From positions 1-34,884 of the forward strand of contig PYJD01000039.1 in assembly GCA_003635315.1 (NCBI GenBank): DNA of 34,884 nucleotides, written 5' to 3'. This DNA is from Candidatus Poribacteria bacterium. GTDB lineage: Bacteria; Poribacteria; WGA-4E; WGA-3G. Each line of letters begins with the position of its first letter. Position 1 is the first letter of the stretch. This document shows positions 17,179-25,294 of this stretch, piece after piece. The notes under the pieces are model-generated. The model did not search any database. It saw only the letters and a list, made by a program, of their open reading frames with translations, and was not told where the DNA came from. The translations under genes and the position numbers were made by a program.

Positions 17179-18255
17179 ACACTATATGAAGGGTTACTAT
17201 TTTTCACTTTTTGTGTGATGCTATGGTTGTTTTGATTATTATAGCATGATACCTGTTGTCCTTCAAGTAAGATCAAGATCACGGTTATCCTATTTCTAAG
17301 AAATGATGATGCATTTTCCTGTTTATCTGGTGTATCATCTAATACTGGACATCCTAAAGTTTATGCAATTCTAAAGAGACAGATTTATTTAGAAATTGTA
17401 TTGGAATTAATAGAGATTAATTTCACTTTTAATCCTAATACAGACAATTTAATAAGGTGCAAAAACAGACCTTTAATCCTAAATTCCCTGATAGAAAATC
17501 GTGAAAATGTTGGATTTTTCCATGTTGTGAAAAAGTGAAAAAAGTTACACTTTTTCCTACATTCTGTAGGATTGAAATTGGTGTAAATTACCCCTCTAAC
17601 CGCTGTCATAGACTGACTTTACTCCACTTTGAATTAGATATATAAGAATTTTCAAAAAGTGTGTTTTTGTGTTTTTGTTGTCCTTACTGATTTTGAAATT
17701 TTCAACCAGCATATTACTTGCAAAAATGGGTGATTTTTTGACATAAATACTTCTTTGTAATTGGCTTTGTATTTAGGATCGATTTTATAGATAGTCATCA
17801 TTTATTCTCTAATTATATATTTCTCATAAAAGTTATGATTTTGAAGTAGTATCTCCAAATATCATCTCATAGCAATTCTATTTTAATTAATCACTTTACA
17901 AGTACACTCAACAATTCCTTGATTTGCATTATTATATCATTTGTAAAATAGTGTTCCCACCAACCGTTGTAAAGTATGCGGGAATCGTAGTTCCCTCCTT
18001 TAGAGGAGAGAGTAATATAATCAATAAAACTCGCACAAATTACTATAACGTTAAATTATTTTGTGTGCTAATCTCCATTCCAGTGTACCGATTCATAGAT
18101 TCAGATGGTATCGAAAAACGGGAAAAAGTTACACTTTTTGTCACATCGTGTGTCATTAATTTTCGGTAAAATTATGGCAGTTATACCAGTACTGTACTGG
18201 GATTATCACACTTAAAATAGAAGAAAGAAAAATTATGAGTTTTCCCATTTTTGTG
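17179..18255. other. Gene-poor AT-rich stretch with small palindromes
   Basis: No gene is convincing here. Two exact copies of AAAAAGTTACACTTTTT lie at 17539-17555 and 18123-18139. Each is itself a 7-bp hairpin with loop TAC. A larger pair, GAAAAAGTG (17529-17537) and CACTTTTTC (17548-17556), is followed by CCTACA-ttc-TGTAGG (17556-17570). One copy of the GGGAA...TTCCC repeat is at 17979-17999. The stretch may be decayed mobile DNA. Confidence 0.5.
17979..17999. repeat. GGGAA-CGTAG-TTCCC hairpin repeat, copy 1
   Basis: CGGGAA-T-CGTAGTTCCCTCCT: a 5-bp GGGAA/TTCCC hairpin. The same 21-base pattern with one difference occurs at 18833-18853, in the same orientation. Confidence 0.6.
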
Positions 18256-18453
18256 TTATTTCTCAGATTTCAGTTTTTGGGTTAAAATATCACATATGTT
18301 AATATTTTGTTGAAGTTTGTTAGTTGTGAGTATAGAGTTGTTAAATGTCAGTTGTTTGTTGTCAGTTAATGAAATCACTAAACAAGGAATTACTGGTTTA
18401 AATACATCTTCAAAAATTTCTGCCTTTAATTCTGTAATTTGTGTAGGATTCAT
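18256..18453 (-). CDS. Possible small protein of unknown function (65 aa)
   Basis: A minus-strand frame of 65 residues starting at ATG 18453, with an excellent GGAGGGG ribosome-binding site nine bases upstream. Longer starts at 18462 (ATG) and 18471 (TTG) would overlap that site. The protein, MNPTQITELKAEIFEDVFKP and onward, has a balanced composition: an acidic first helix, a hydrophobic strand (PCLVISL) and a Lys-rich end. No family is recognised and it has no clear neighbours in the same direction. It lies in an otherwise gene-poor stretch and could be a chance frame; the strong ribosome-binding site argues for a real gene. Confidence 0.4.
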   Translation of the reverse strand: MNPTQITELKAEIFEDVFKPVIPCLVISLTDNKQLTFNNSILTTNKLQQNINICDILTQKLKSEK

Positions 18454-18471
18454 TTTTAACATCCCCTCCAA

Positions 18472-18931
18472 GTTTTTGGATCAATTTGTTCTAAACCGAG
18501 TAGGGTAAACGGATTGTATAGAATTGTCCGATATTTATCATTTGGGATTTAGATTTAAAAAATATCATAACATAATAAACCTATATTCTATTTATACACT
18601 ATTATATATAAAACTATTTTAACATTTGCATTATGTGTTTGCAACCTTATTTTTCACGGATGTGACTTTTGATGTTCTTGTGAATATTTTTCTTCATAAT
18701 TTATATCTGAATACGCGGATTTCATGGAAGTGGGATTGTCTGAATCGCAGATTTGTGGCATTTATCGGGTATCATAATGGGTGTATACACCTTTTCTAAT
18801 AATTGTTTTGCATTAACCATAAGAATAAAGTTCGGGAAACGTAGTTCCCTCCTACAGTTTTTCTACACCTATTTGCCAAGAACTTTACACACCGATGTGT
18901 ATGATATGGGTTGATGCAAATTAAAAAAAAA
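18472..18931. other. AT-rich intergenic stretch upstream of the 102-aa gene
   Basis: No gene was seen. The second GGGAA/TTCCC repeat lies at 18833-18853. The rest is low-complexity AT-rich DNA, with a small ACACA-CCGA-TGTGT palindrome near 18886-18900. Confidence 0.4.
18833..18853. repeat. GGGAA-CGTAG-TTCCC hairpin repeat, copy 2
   Basis: CGGGAA-A-CGTAGTTCCCTCCT, one base different from the copy at 17979-17999. The two sit about 850 bases apart, on either side of the 65-aa frame. Confidence 0.6.
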
Positions 18932-18973
18932 TGGTATCCTTTCTCATAATATTCTTTATTAGAAAGGATACCA
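18932..18973 (+). promoter_or_regulatory. Hairpin covering the ribosome-binding site of the 102-aa gene
   Basis: TGGTATCCTTTCT (18932-18944) and AGAAAGGATACCA (18961-18973) form a perfect 13-bp stem with a 16-base loop. The 3' arm contains the AAAGGA ribosome-binding site and ends directly at the ATG (18974). Its layout and the ATCCTTTC / GAAAGGA core resemble the hairpin in front of the IS transposase. Folding should block translation; it may act as a translational switch or a shield against read-through transcripts. Confidence 0.65.
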
Positions 18974-19282
18974 ATGATTAGTATGAATCTACAATCAGAT
19001 AACCCCGAAGTCAATGAGATTATAGAAAAGATTGCTAAGCTTTCAGATAACCCCGAAGTTAATGAAATTATAGAAAAGATCGTTAGGTTCTATGAAGAAC
19101 TTTCGTCATCTCCTTGCGTCTCATTAGAAGAAGATGAGATACGGATACGAGAGTTCATGCTCACAACAAAACAAGAGTTGCTAAAAGTTTATCTCTCAAA
19201 ATCAGCATCTCAGCAATCAACAACACATGTGGAAAGTCCAGAAAGTGAACAAGTGTGTAGTCCGAAACTGAAAGGCGAATGA
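18974..19282 (+). CDS. Small acidic protein with a 16-residue duplication, unknown function
   Basis: A 102-residue protein. A 48-base unit is repeated in tandem (18995-19042 and 19043-19090), giving SDNPEVNEIIEKIAKL and SDNPEVNEIIEKIVRF. The middle is a charged helix (LEEDEIRIREFMLTTKQELL) and the C-terminus is Ser/Glu-rich and probably disordered. There is no signal peptide or membrane segment. The start ATG 18974 has AAAGGA five bases upstream, within a strong hairpin. Because its leader resembles that of the IS transposase, it could be an accessory frame of another, decayed element. No transposase follows in the next 245 bases. It is convergent with the dehydrogenase gene. Family unknown. 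Confidence 0.6.
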   Translation: MISMNLQSDNPEVNEIIEKIAKLSDNPEVNEIIEKIVRFYEELSSSPCVSLEEDEIRIREFMLTTKQELLKVYLSKSASQQSTTHVESPESEQVCSPKLKGE

Positions 19283-19390
19283 ACATCACAACACTCTGAG
19301 ACGAGATACGAGTATAGCATTGGGTGTATCAATCTGCATCGACTATTTTCATAGATCTTGGAAGGCAAGTCAATAGTTGAAATGTTAATG

Positions 19391-19419
19391 GACACATCGT
19401 GTCTCAGAACGGATGTGTC
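19391..19419. terminator. Hairpin between convergent genes
   Basis: GACACATC (19391-19398) and GATGTGTC (19412-19419) form an 8-bp stem with a 13-base loop, between the convergent 102-aa gene and the dehydrogenase gene. There is no T-run on either side, so a terminator role is weakly supported. Confidence 0.3.
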
Positions 19420-19527
19420 ATAGGTTGCACATTCTGACTATAGAACAACTACAAGAATGGAATGTGGATTACTACCATAGAATTTTAACATTTTATCGGA
19501 ATCCACTATTATATAATATTCTGAAAA

Positions 19528-20604
19528 TTAACTTGGAATAAGTTGAACCTTTATAGAATCTTTACCATTTTTGACCATATCAAAGGCGGTCAAGTAATCT
19601 TTCAATTGTAACTGATGTGTTACAATATGACTTACATCAATTAGTCCTTTTTGAATGTAATCTATGGCAAGAGGATATGTGTATGGACCTAAATGAGAAC
19701 CGTGAATATTCAACTCTTTTGTATCTCCAATGATTGTCCAATCAACAGTTACAGGTTCACGCATCACGCTAAATTCAACAAATGTTCCAGCTTTACGGAT
19801 CATGTGTAGACCTTGTTCGACAGCTTTAGGATGACCTGTTGCTTCAATGTATACATCACAACCATATCCATCTGTCATGTCTAATATCTCTTGTACAACA
19901 TCTGTGTTAGACGGATTTAAGGTGATATCCGCACCTAATTTCTTCGCTGCTTCTAATCGTTTTGGTAGTAGGTCAATTGAAATTAGTAATCCAGGATTCT
20001 TTAGTTTTGCTGCCCCTATCATACCTAAACCGAGTGTACCCGCTCCAGCGATGACAACGGTGTCTCCAAATTCAATTTCACCGCGTTGGACAGCATGAAT
20101 AGAACATGCGAGAGGTTCGATCATGGCAGCATTTTCAATAGGCATATCAGATGGCACTTTGTGGACAAGGGCATCCGCAGGGAATTTCATGAATTCCGCC
20201 ATCCCGCCATTGACCACAGTTTGGAATCCGAAGATATTGTGTACCTGACAAAGCCAATACTTCCCTGTTTTACAATAACGGCACTCCCAACAAGGAACTA
20301 TTTGCTCAGCAATAGCCCGATCGCCAACCTTTAGATCATTGTTTTCCACAGCTCCATGTCCAATTTCTACTATTTCACCGATGAATTCATGACCAGCAAT
20401 TACCGGGGTTTCCACATAGGGTTGACGGGTATCATCTCCCCAGAAGAGTGGTGCTCCAGTATAACATTTAATATCACTTGCACATACACCACAGGCATTA
20501 ACCTTAATTACTATTTCACCGTGTTCAGCATGAGGTATAGGTACATCTTCATACCGATAGTCATGCGGTGCATGACACATAACGGCATTCATTGAATCGG
20601 ACAT
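19528..20604 (-). CDS. Zinc-dependent alcohol dehydrogenase (sorbitol/threonine dehydrogenase type)
   Basis: A 358-residue medium-chain dehydrogenase. The catalytic zinc site has Cys41 (GVCASD) and His72-Glu73 (GHE). The structural zinc lobe is intact with Cys105, Cys108, Cys111 and Cys119 (PCWECRYCKTGKYWLC). The NAD(P)-binding motif is GAGTLGLG (187-194), and an acidic residue (ISIDLLP) follows the second strand, which suggests NAD+. Such enzymes oxidise polyols or sugar alcohols, or act like threonine dehydrogenase. It lies 21 bases downstream of the aldo/keto reductase gene on the same strand, so the two should form an operon and could act in series on a sugar alcohol. The exact substrate is unknown. 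Confidence 0.9.
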   Translation of the reverse strand: MSDSMNAVMCHAPHDYRYEDVPIPHAEHGEIVIKVNACGVCASDIKCYTGAPLFWGDDTRQPYVETPVIAGHEFIGEIVEIGHGAVENNDLKVGDRAIAEQIVPCWECRYCKTGKYWLCQVHNIFGFQTVVNGGMAEFMKFPADALVHKVPSDMPIENAAMIEPLACSIHAVQRGEIEFGDTVVIAGAGTLGLGMIGAAKLKNPGLLISIDLLPKRLEAAKKLGADITLNPSNTDVVQEILDMTDGYGCDVYIEATGHPKAVEQGLHMIRKAGTFVEFSVMREPVTVDWTIIGDTKELNIHGSHLGPYTYPLAIDYIQKGLIDVSHIVTHQLQLKDYLTAFDMVKNGKDSIKVQLIPS

Positions 20605-20625
20605 TCTTTATAGTGTAGAAGATAA

Positions 20626-21405
20626 TTATGCAGCTTTGCGTTGAATAAGTCTTCTGCGTGCGCTTGCACGTGCTATTCCAACATCAAGTGAGATATGTTG
20701 ATAGGTAGTCATACCAAGATTAATAGCGTGTGCAGTATCAAGACTAAAGCCCCATTCAATCCATTCAGGTTTATCATCTTCGGGGATATCTCCTGCTGCG
20801 ATAACCTTCATGATACTGATACCTTTGCCAAGATCATAAGCACGTTGCATATATTCGAGGTGTTGTTCCATGGTACCACCCTCTAACATTTTCCCTTCTT
20901 TGTTAGCAGTTGTTAGGATAACATCTAATTCTGGATGGTCAATAACCGCGTCCATAACGTCACCTGTATATACATGAGTGGAACATCCAATAAATCGTAT
21001 TTTACCAGCGGCTTTTGCTTCACGAAATGCATCAAAAGCTCCATCACGTTCACGTGATTTTAGGTCATCCCGGGATGCGATAGCATGTAACAACATAACA
21101 TCTATATAATCAGTCTGCAATTCCGTTAGTGCTTTGTCAATACTTTGTGCGGCGGTTTTATCTTTCTCGGCAGTTTTTGTCTGTATAACGACTTCTTCAC
21201 GATTAATCTGACGAATTGCTTCTCCGAGATGTGGTTGTGTCCCATAACCTTCAGCAGTATCCCAGAAAGTTATCCCTTCATCAAAACCTTTCAACATCAG
21301 AGTAGCACCGGATTCAATAGTTTTACAGGTATCCAGGATTCGTCCTGCTCCGTAGCAGAGACGTGAGATTTCCAAACCGGTTTTTCCATAGGTTAAATAT
21401 TCCAT
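20626..21405 (-). CDS. Aldo/keto reductase (short form)
   Basis: NAD(P)H-dependent carbonyl reductase of the AKR superfamily, 259 residues against the usual 280-330. The catalytic tetrad is complete: Asp49, Tyr54 (DTAEGYG), Lys77 (QTKTAEK) and His107 (MLLHAI). The barrel continues through RFIGCSTH and ISIMKVIAAGD to about 240. The last 20 residues are Arg/Ala-rich. The shorter length reflects a trimmed C-terminal loop region, which usually sets substrate choice. The start has GGAGG six bases upstream. It is the first gene of a two-gene operon with the alcohol dehydrogenase and is divergent from nagA. Confidence 0.88.
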   Translation of the reverse strand: MEYLTYGKTGLEISRLCYGAGRILDTCKTIESGATLMLKGFDEGITFWDTAEGYGTQPHLGEAIRQINREEVVIQTKTAEKDKTAAQSIDKALTELQTDYIDVMLLHAIASRDDLKSRERDGAFDAFREAKAAGKIRFIGCSTHVYTGDVMDAVIDHPELDVILTTANKEGKMLEGGTMEQHLEYMQRAYDLGKGISIMKVIAAGDIPEDDKPEWIEWGFSLDTAHAINLGMTTYQHISLDVGIARASARRRLIQRKAA

Positions 21406-21509
21406 AATGCCTCCACCAATTTCATGATTGAATGTCTATGTATCCATGAGTACTTTCATGGTATTACATACATTAACTGAAATAGTGTAAAAATGCAACC
21501 CTTTTTTAT

Positions 21510-21538
21510 TGCAACAAAAGTTCGTTTAGGATATTATC
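21510..21538 (+). promoter_or_regulatory. Likely sigma70-type promoter of nagA
   Basis: TTGCAA (21510-21515), a 17-base spacer and TATTAT (21533-21538), about 50 bases upstream of the nagA start. Spacing is ideal and both boxes are near consensus. The region also serves the divergent aldo/keto reductase gene. Confidence 0.5.
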
Positions 21539-21586
21539 AACATATTATATTTCAAGAACCCAATCATTTTCAATCAAAGTTATACA

Positions 21587-22768
21587 ATGAAGATAACCGG
21601 GAATTTCATAGTTGATCATATACCTTTAGAAATTACATTGATGGAGAGATCTGTTCAATCCGTTAAATCCAATAGAGAAACATCCGTCAAAAGGGACCAC
21701 TTCATTTCTACTGCTTTGGTAGATATCCAAGTAAATGGGTTTGTTGGTAATGATTTATCTGATCCAACAGTGACAGGGACCGATGTATGTGAGATGGTAA
21801 GGGAACTTTGGCGAGTTGGTACAGGTTTGATATGTCCAACTATCGTAACGAATTCATTTGAAAATATCAGTAATTCACTTAAGGCAGTTGTGAAAGCATA
21901 TGAGTCTGACCAGAGAGTTGCCGATTCAATACTTGGTATTCACCTTGAGGGACCGTATATCTCAGAAGTTGATGGGCCACGTGGGGCACATCCGTTGAAA
22001 CATGTGAGAGATCCTGATTGGGAGGAGTTTCAACAACTACAAGATATTGCTCAAGGTAAGATTTGTCTTGTTACACTTGCTCCAGAGAAAATAGGAGCTA
22101 TACATTTTATAGAAAAGCTTGTTGAAAATGGAATTGTAGTTGCCATAGGACATACCAATGCGACTGCAGAAGATATAAGTGCCGCAATCTCAGCTGGTGC
22201 CAGTTTGTCAACACATCTTGGAAATGGGGCACATGCTGAGATCCGTCGTCATCCAAATTATATATGGGATCAACTTGCTGCAGACGAACTCCGTGCAAGT
22301 CTTATCGTTGATGGTCATCATCTTCCGGCATCTGTTGTCAAATCGATGATAAGAGCAAAAACTCCAAAACGGTGTATTCTTATTAGCGATGCAGTCTCAT
22401 TGGCTGGATTGGATTCAGGAAATTATGAGTTTGCTGGTAGTGCGGTGGAATTGACAGAAGATAGAGTAGTCCGTTTGGCAGGTACAGAATATCTTGCCGG
22501 TTCAGCAATTGAATTAGTGAAAGGCATTGAAAACACGATTAAGTTTACAGGATTGTCTTTACAGAAGGTAATACCAATGGCAACCTTGCATCCGCTAATA
22601 ATACTAAACGAAAAGGAACGGATTGAAAAGATGAGAGATCTGTTCGTTTTTAAATACGCCTCTGAGAGTCAAGAGATTACGCCTGTTGCTACTATTGTAA
22701 ATGGTGAGTTGGTGTACTATGACAATAATATTAATGTTAGAAATGAAGCGGAATGCGGCACAAACTGA
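21587..22768 (+). CDS. nagA: N-acetylglucosamine-6-phosphate deacetylase
   Basis: NagA removes acetate from GlcNAc-6-phosphate, a step in amino-sugar catabolism and cell-wall recycling. The 393-residue amidohydrolase has VDIQVNGFVG near 45-54, HLEGPYIS with metal-binding Glu121, GHTNA with His189, STHLGNGAH with His210, DGHHLP near 242-247, and ISDAVSLAG with catalytic Asp268. These match the NagA set. The ribosome-binding site is weak. No nagB (glucosamine-6-phosphate deaminase) is in the window. The PhyH gene follows after about 70 bases. The N-terminus is slightly shorter than in E. coli NagA, but all catalytic parts are present. Confidence 0.93.
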   Translation: MKITGNFIVDHIPLEITLMERSVQSVKSNRETSVKRDHFISTALVDIQVNGFVGNDLSDPTVTGTDVCEMVRELWRVGTGLICPTIVTNSFENISNSLKAVVKAYESDQRVADSILGIHLEGPYISEVDGPRGAHPLKHVRDPDWEEFQQLQDIAQGKICLVTLAPEKIGAIHFIEKLVENGIVVAIGHTNATAEDISAAISAGASLSTHLGNGAHAEIRRHPNYIWDQLAADELRASLIVDGHHLPASVVKSMIRAKTPKRCILISDAVSLAGLDSGNYEFAGSAVELTEDRVVRLAGTEYLAGSAIELVKGIENTIKFTGLSLQKVIPMATLHPLIILNEKERIEKMRDLFVFKYASESQEITPVATIVNGELVYYDNNINVRNEAECGTN

Positions 22769-22790
22769 CAGTTTATGCTACAAAGAGAGA

Positions 22791-22796
22791 TATAAT
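22791..22796 (+). promoter_or_regulatory. Possible -10 box for the PhyH gene
   Basis: A perfect TATAAT lies 42 bases before the PhyH start. The only -35-like sequence, CTGACA at 22765-22770, is 20 bases away, longer than ideal, so this promoter is tentative. Confidence 0.3.
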
Positions 22797-22837
22797 ACCA
22801 TTTTATCCGATAGAACTATATTAAAGGATCATTTACC

Positions 22838-23632
22838 ATGTTAACCAGTTCTGAAATTACATCTTATCTTGATAATGGTTATCTTATACGCAGAAAAGCA
22901 CTTTCTGACGTGGATATTGAAACTTATAGAAATGCAATAGATAGGCTTTTACATAAGTGTCTTATAGATCGTGTTCACGATGGGTATCTACGTTATATAG
23001 ATGGAGAACGGGATGATATTTGGGGAGTGAATAATGTCTTTCATCCAAGTATACGTGAAGAAGCACTTGTATATTCATTAGCTAACCCAGAGATATTGGA
23101 TGTAATTGAATCCCTTATTGGGGACAATTTGCGATACCACCTTTGTACCCTACTTGTTAATTCGGTGAAGAAACCGTATCATATTAATTGGCATAGAGAT
23201 GCTGCGCAAGATGGTGAAGTTCCACAGGAAGTTCTTAATAGTCGGTTAAGAAGTCATGTACAACTTAACGGAGCACTTTATGACGATGATTCTCTATATA
23301 TTGTTCCTGGCAGTCATTGTCGTGAACTGACCGATGCTGAACGAACTGTTTTACAAGAAAGACCTAATGAAGATATGCCGAACCAACTTATGGTCGAACT
23401 TAAGGCAGGTGATATCGTATTCTATAATTCCAGTATTTTACATAAGGGAAAAAACTTGAGTGGGAAGATACGTCAGACCTTACACTATGCTGTTGTGGCG
23501 ATTACTTCAGAGAGTCATCCGTTAAATCCAGATAATCCTACGGATCAAGAATGGTTGAATGATCCAGAATTTCTTGGTAATTTACCAGATCGGTTGAAGC
23601 CTTTATTTGATAATTGGTTAAAGTATCGGTAG
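22838..23632 (+). CDS. Phytanoyl-CoA dioxygenase (PhyH) family protein
   Basis: Non-heme Fe(II)/2-oxoglutarate oxygenase, 264 residues. The iron triad is visible: His119 and Asp121 (NWHRD) and His202 (SSILHKG), with Arg212 (KIRQTL) placed to bind 2-oxoglutarate. The double-stranded beta-helix core runs from about 95 to 225. The start has AAAGGA eleven bases upstream. The real substrate is unlikely to be phytanoyl-CoA; family members hydroxylate many small molecules. It is downstream of nagA but may have its own promoter. Confidence 0.88.
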   Translation: MLTSSEITSYLDNGYLIRRKALSDVDIETYRNAIDRLLHKCLIDRVHDGYLRYIDGERDDIWGVNNVFHPSIREEALVYSLANPEILDVIESLIGDNLRYHLCTLLVNSVKKPYHINWHRDAAQDGEVPQEVLNSRLRSHVQLNGALYDDDSLYIVPGSHCRELTDAERTVLQERPNEDMPNQLMVELKAGDIVFYNSSILHKGKNLSGKIRQTLHYAVVAITSESHPLNPDNPTDQEWLNDPEFLGNLPDRLKPLFDNWLKYR

Positions 23633-23704
23633 GTTTAAAGTACTTATACCGTTTCAGATTGATTATTCTACCTTATTATAATTCCAATCGGATCAATAAA
23701 TTTT

Positions 23705-24445
23705 CTATTTTTTGTGACATACCATTGCTGTGATCCAACAAAATCGTTTCAGAAATGGTAGTATCTTTAATATCAAGGAATCAAATACGCTCAGTAAATG
23801 GAAGGAAAATCGATATAATGGAGAGACTGGTATACATTTCTGCCAGAATAATGACTTCACAGTAGAAAAATGAAATTCTGAATGTTCCATCAGGTCAAAT
23901 TGTGTACCGATTGATTCAATATCACGAATAGAGAAATAGTGTAGTTTAAGGGAGTATTTTATGAACAATCTCCTATATAACCATACAAATGGATGGTATC
24001 GCATATTTTCAATAAATATAGCTTTACCACCAGGTTTTAGGACACGGTAACACTCTTTTGCTGTACGTGCATGATCTGTAAAAACTAAAACAGATTTTGA
24101 TATGATAAAATCAAAAGTATTATCTTTAAAGGCAAGCTGCATAGCATCCATCAAAGCAAATTCTATTGATGCGTCAACATTGTGTTGTGTTGCTCTGACT
24201 TTAGCTTCATCTAAACGGAAAGGCAATAGATCTATTCCGATGACAGAAGCACCTTGTTTTGCCAATAGCGTAGCTGTTCCACCAGTTCCAGTACCCAACT
24301 CCAGCACGTTTTTCCCTTCCAAGTTTCCCATTTTCGGTATAATGTATTCAAAAACAGGTAGGTAAAAATCTTCCCACCATAGGAGAAGATCGGATTCAAC
24401 AGAGTTGGCATGTTGGTCTGATAGATGTGCATCCGATGTATCCAA
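23705..24445 (-). CDS. SAM-dependent methyltransferase (class I)
   Basis: A 246-residue protein with the class I methyltransferase fold: motif I VLELGTGTGG (about 47-56), an acidic end of strand 2 (VIGIDLLP), the FDFIISKSVLVF segment of strand 4, and CYRVLKPGGKAIFIEN, typical of the Methyltransf_11 family. The C-terminal 60 residues are hydrophobic and aromatic (FSFHLLSVFDSLILKILPFL), possibly membrane-associated, which suggests a lipid or quinone-like acceptor. The start is TTG at 24445, only two bases after the stop of the isomerase gene, so translation is probably coupled. Acceptor unknown. Confidence 0.85.
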   Translation of the reverse strand: MDTSDAHLSDQHANSVESDLLLWWEDFYLPVFEYIIPKMGNLEGKNVLELGTGTGGTATLLAKQGASVIGIDLLPFRLDEAKVRATQHNVDASIEFALMDAMQLAFKDNTFDFIISKSVLVFTDHARTAKECYRVLKPGGKAIFIENMRYHPFVWLYRRLFIKYSLKLHYFSIRDIESIGTQFDLMEHSEFHFSTVKSLFWQKCIPVSPLYRFSFHLLSVFDSLILKILPFLKRFCWITAMVCHKK

Positions 24446-24447
24446 AT

Positions 24448-25206
24448 CTATATTTTCCCCATCTTACGTAAACCTTCAATACATCGTTCAGCACATTCTA
24501 TTGGTGGATATGCATAACTTTCTTGTTCAACGATGTACCACTCCGTACCACCGACGGTCTCACATGCATTGAATACATCATCCCAAGGTATATCACCTTC
24601 ACCAATGACAGCTTTATCATTCGTAGCAGAAAATTCTTTGATATGGACGAGTTTGGATCTTCCAGGATAGCGTTCAATGTATGTGACATTATCTGCCCCA
24701 GCACGAAGGACGTGTCCTGTATCTATCTGTGTTACGACACTGTCATTTGTATTACTACAGAATATATCCCAAGGCATTTCCCCATCCATGGGTTGGAATT
24801 CTCCAGTATGGTTATGATATCCTGTGTACATACCTTGGTCAGCAATTTTCTCTGAGATTTCATTAAATATCTTTGCAGTATTTAGCCATGTCTGTTTTGA
24901 GTTACTATATTCACCCGGTAAACCTGGAACAATTAGATATGGGTTACCGAGTGTTTGATTAAAAGCGACAGTTTCTTCAAGTGCATCACCGAGAAGCGTG
25001 TTGATGCCAGTGTGTGTACCCACAATTTTTAATTCAAGGTCATCACACATACCCCTTAATTCCTCTGCAGATCTGTCATAGTATCCAGCAAATTCAACAC
25101 CTTCATAACCCATCTGTGCAACGGCTTGCAGGGTAAGTGATAGGTCTTTGGCACAATCATCTCTTACGGAATACAATTGTAATGCTATAGGTATTCTATT
25201 ATTCAA
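24448..25206 (-). CDS. Sugar phosphate isomerase/epimerase family protein
   Basis: A TIM-barrel protein of the IolE/AP-endonuclease-2 type, 252 residues. Markers include IALQLYSVRDD at 7-17 (first strand), MGYEGVEFAGYY with a Glu near the second strand, YTGYHNHTGEF with His, VTQIDTGHVLRAG with metal-type Asp and His, HIKEFS, and WYIVEQESY with the final metal Glu. This is the set seen in metal-dependent isomerases and dehydratases of inositol and sugar pathways. TTG start at 25206 with AAGGAG upstream. It begins a short operon with the methyltransferase. A strong terminator separates it from the oxidoreductase gene upstream. Confidence 0.88.
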   Translation of the reverse strand: MNNRIPIALQLYSVRDDCAKDLSLTLQAVAQMGYEGVEFAGYYDRSAEELRGMCDDLELKIVGTHTGINTLLGDALEETVAFNQTLGNPYLIVPGLPGEYSNSKQTWLNTAKIFNEISEKIADQGMYTGYHNHTGEFQPMDGEMPWDIFCSNTNDSVVTQIDTGHVLRAGADNVTYIERYPGRSKLVHIKEFSATNDKAVIGEGDIPWDDVFNACETVGGTEWYIVEQESYAYPPIECAERCIEGLRKMGKI

Positions 25207-25248
25207 TTACATTCTCCTTCATTAATAAGTTGCGAATATACAAAAACA

Positions 25249-25279
25249 TAGTGAAGGGCGTTATTTACGCGCTTCACTA
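25249..25279 (-). terminator. Intrinsic terminator after the oxidoreductase gene
   Basis: TAGTGAAGGGCG (25249-25260) and CGCGCTTCACTA (25268-25279) form a 12-bp stem with one mismatch and a 7-base loop. On the minus strand it is followed by TGTTTTTGT. This is a convincing Rho-independent terminator 16 bases past the stop of the GFO/IDH/MocA gene. Confidence 0.85.
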
Positions 25280-25294
25280 TTGTAAAAAATAGGA

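Noticed and set aside
17385..17609. 74-aa minus-strand frame in the gene-poor stretch
   Set aside because: Crosses two hairpin repeats, has odd composition and no good ribosome-binding site.
18655..18675. ACGGATGTGACTTTT and a similar string near 19406 resemble part of the IS transposase gene
   Set aside because: Matches are only about 14 bases and expected by chance in an AT-rich 35-kb window; no flanking similarity.
22107..22298. 63-aa frame opposite nagA
   Set aside because: Shadow of nagA; His/Gln-rich composition comes from the reverse strand of conserved codons.
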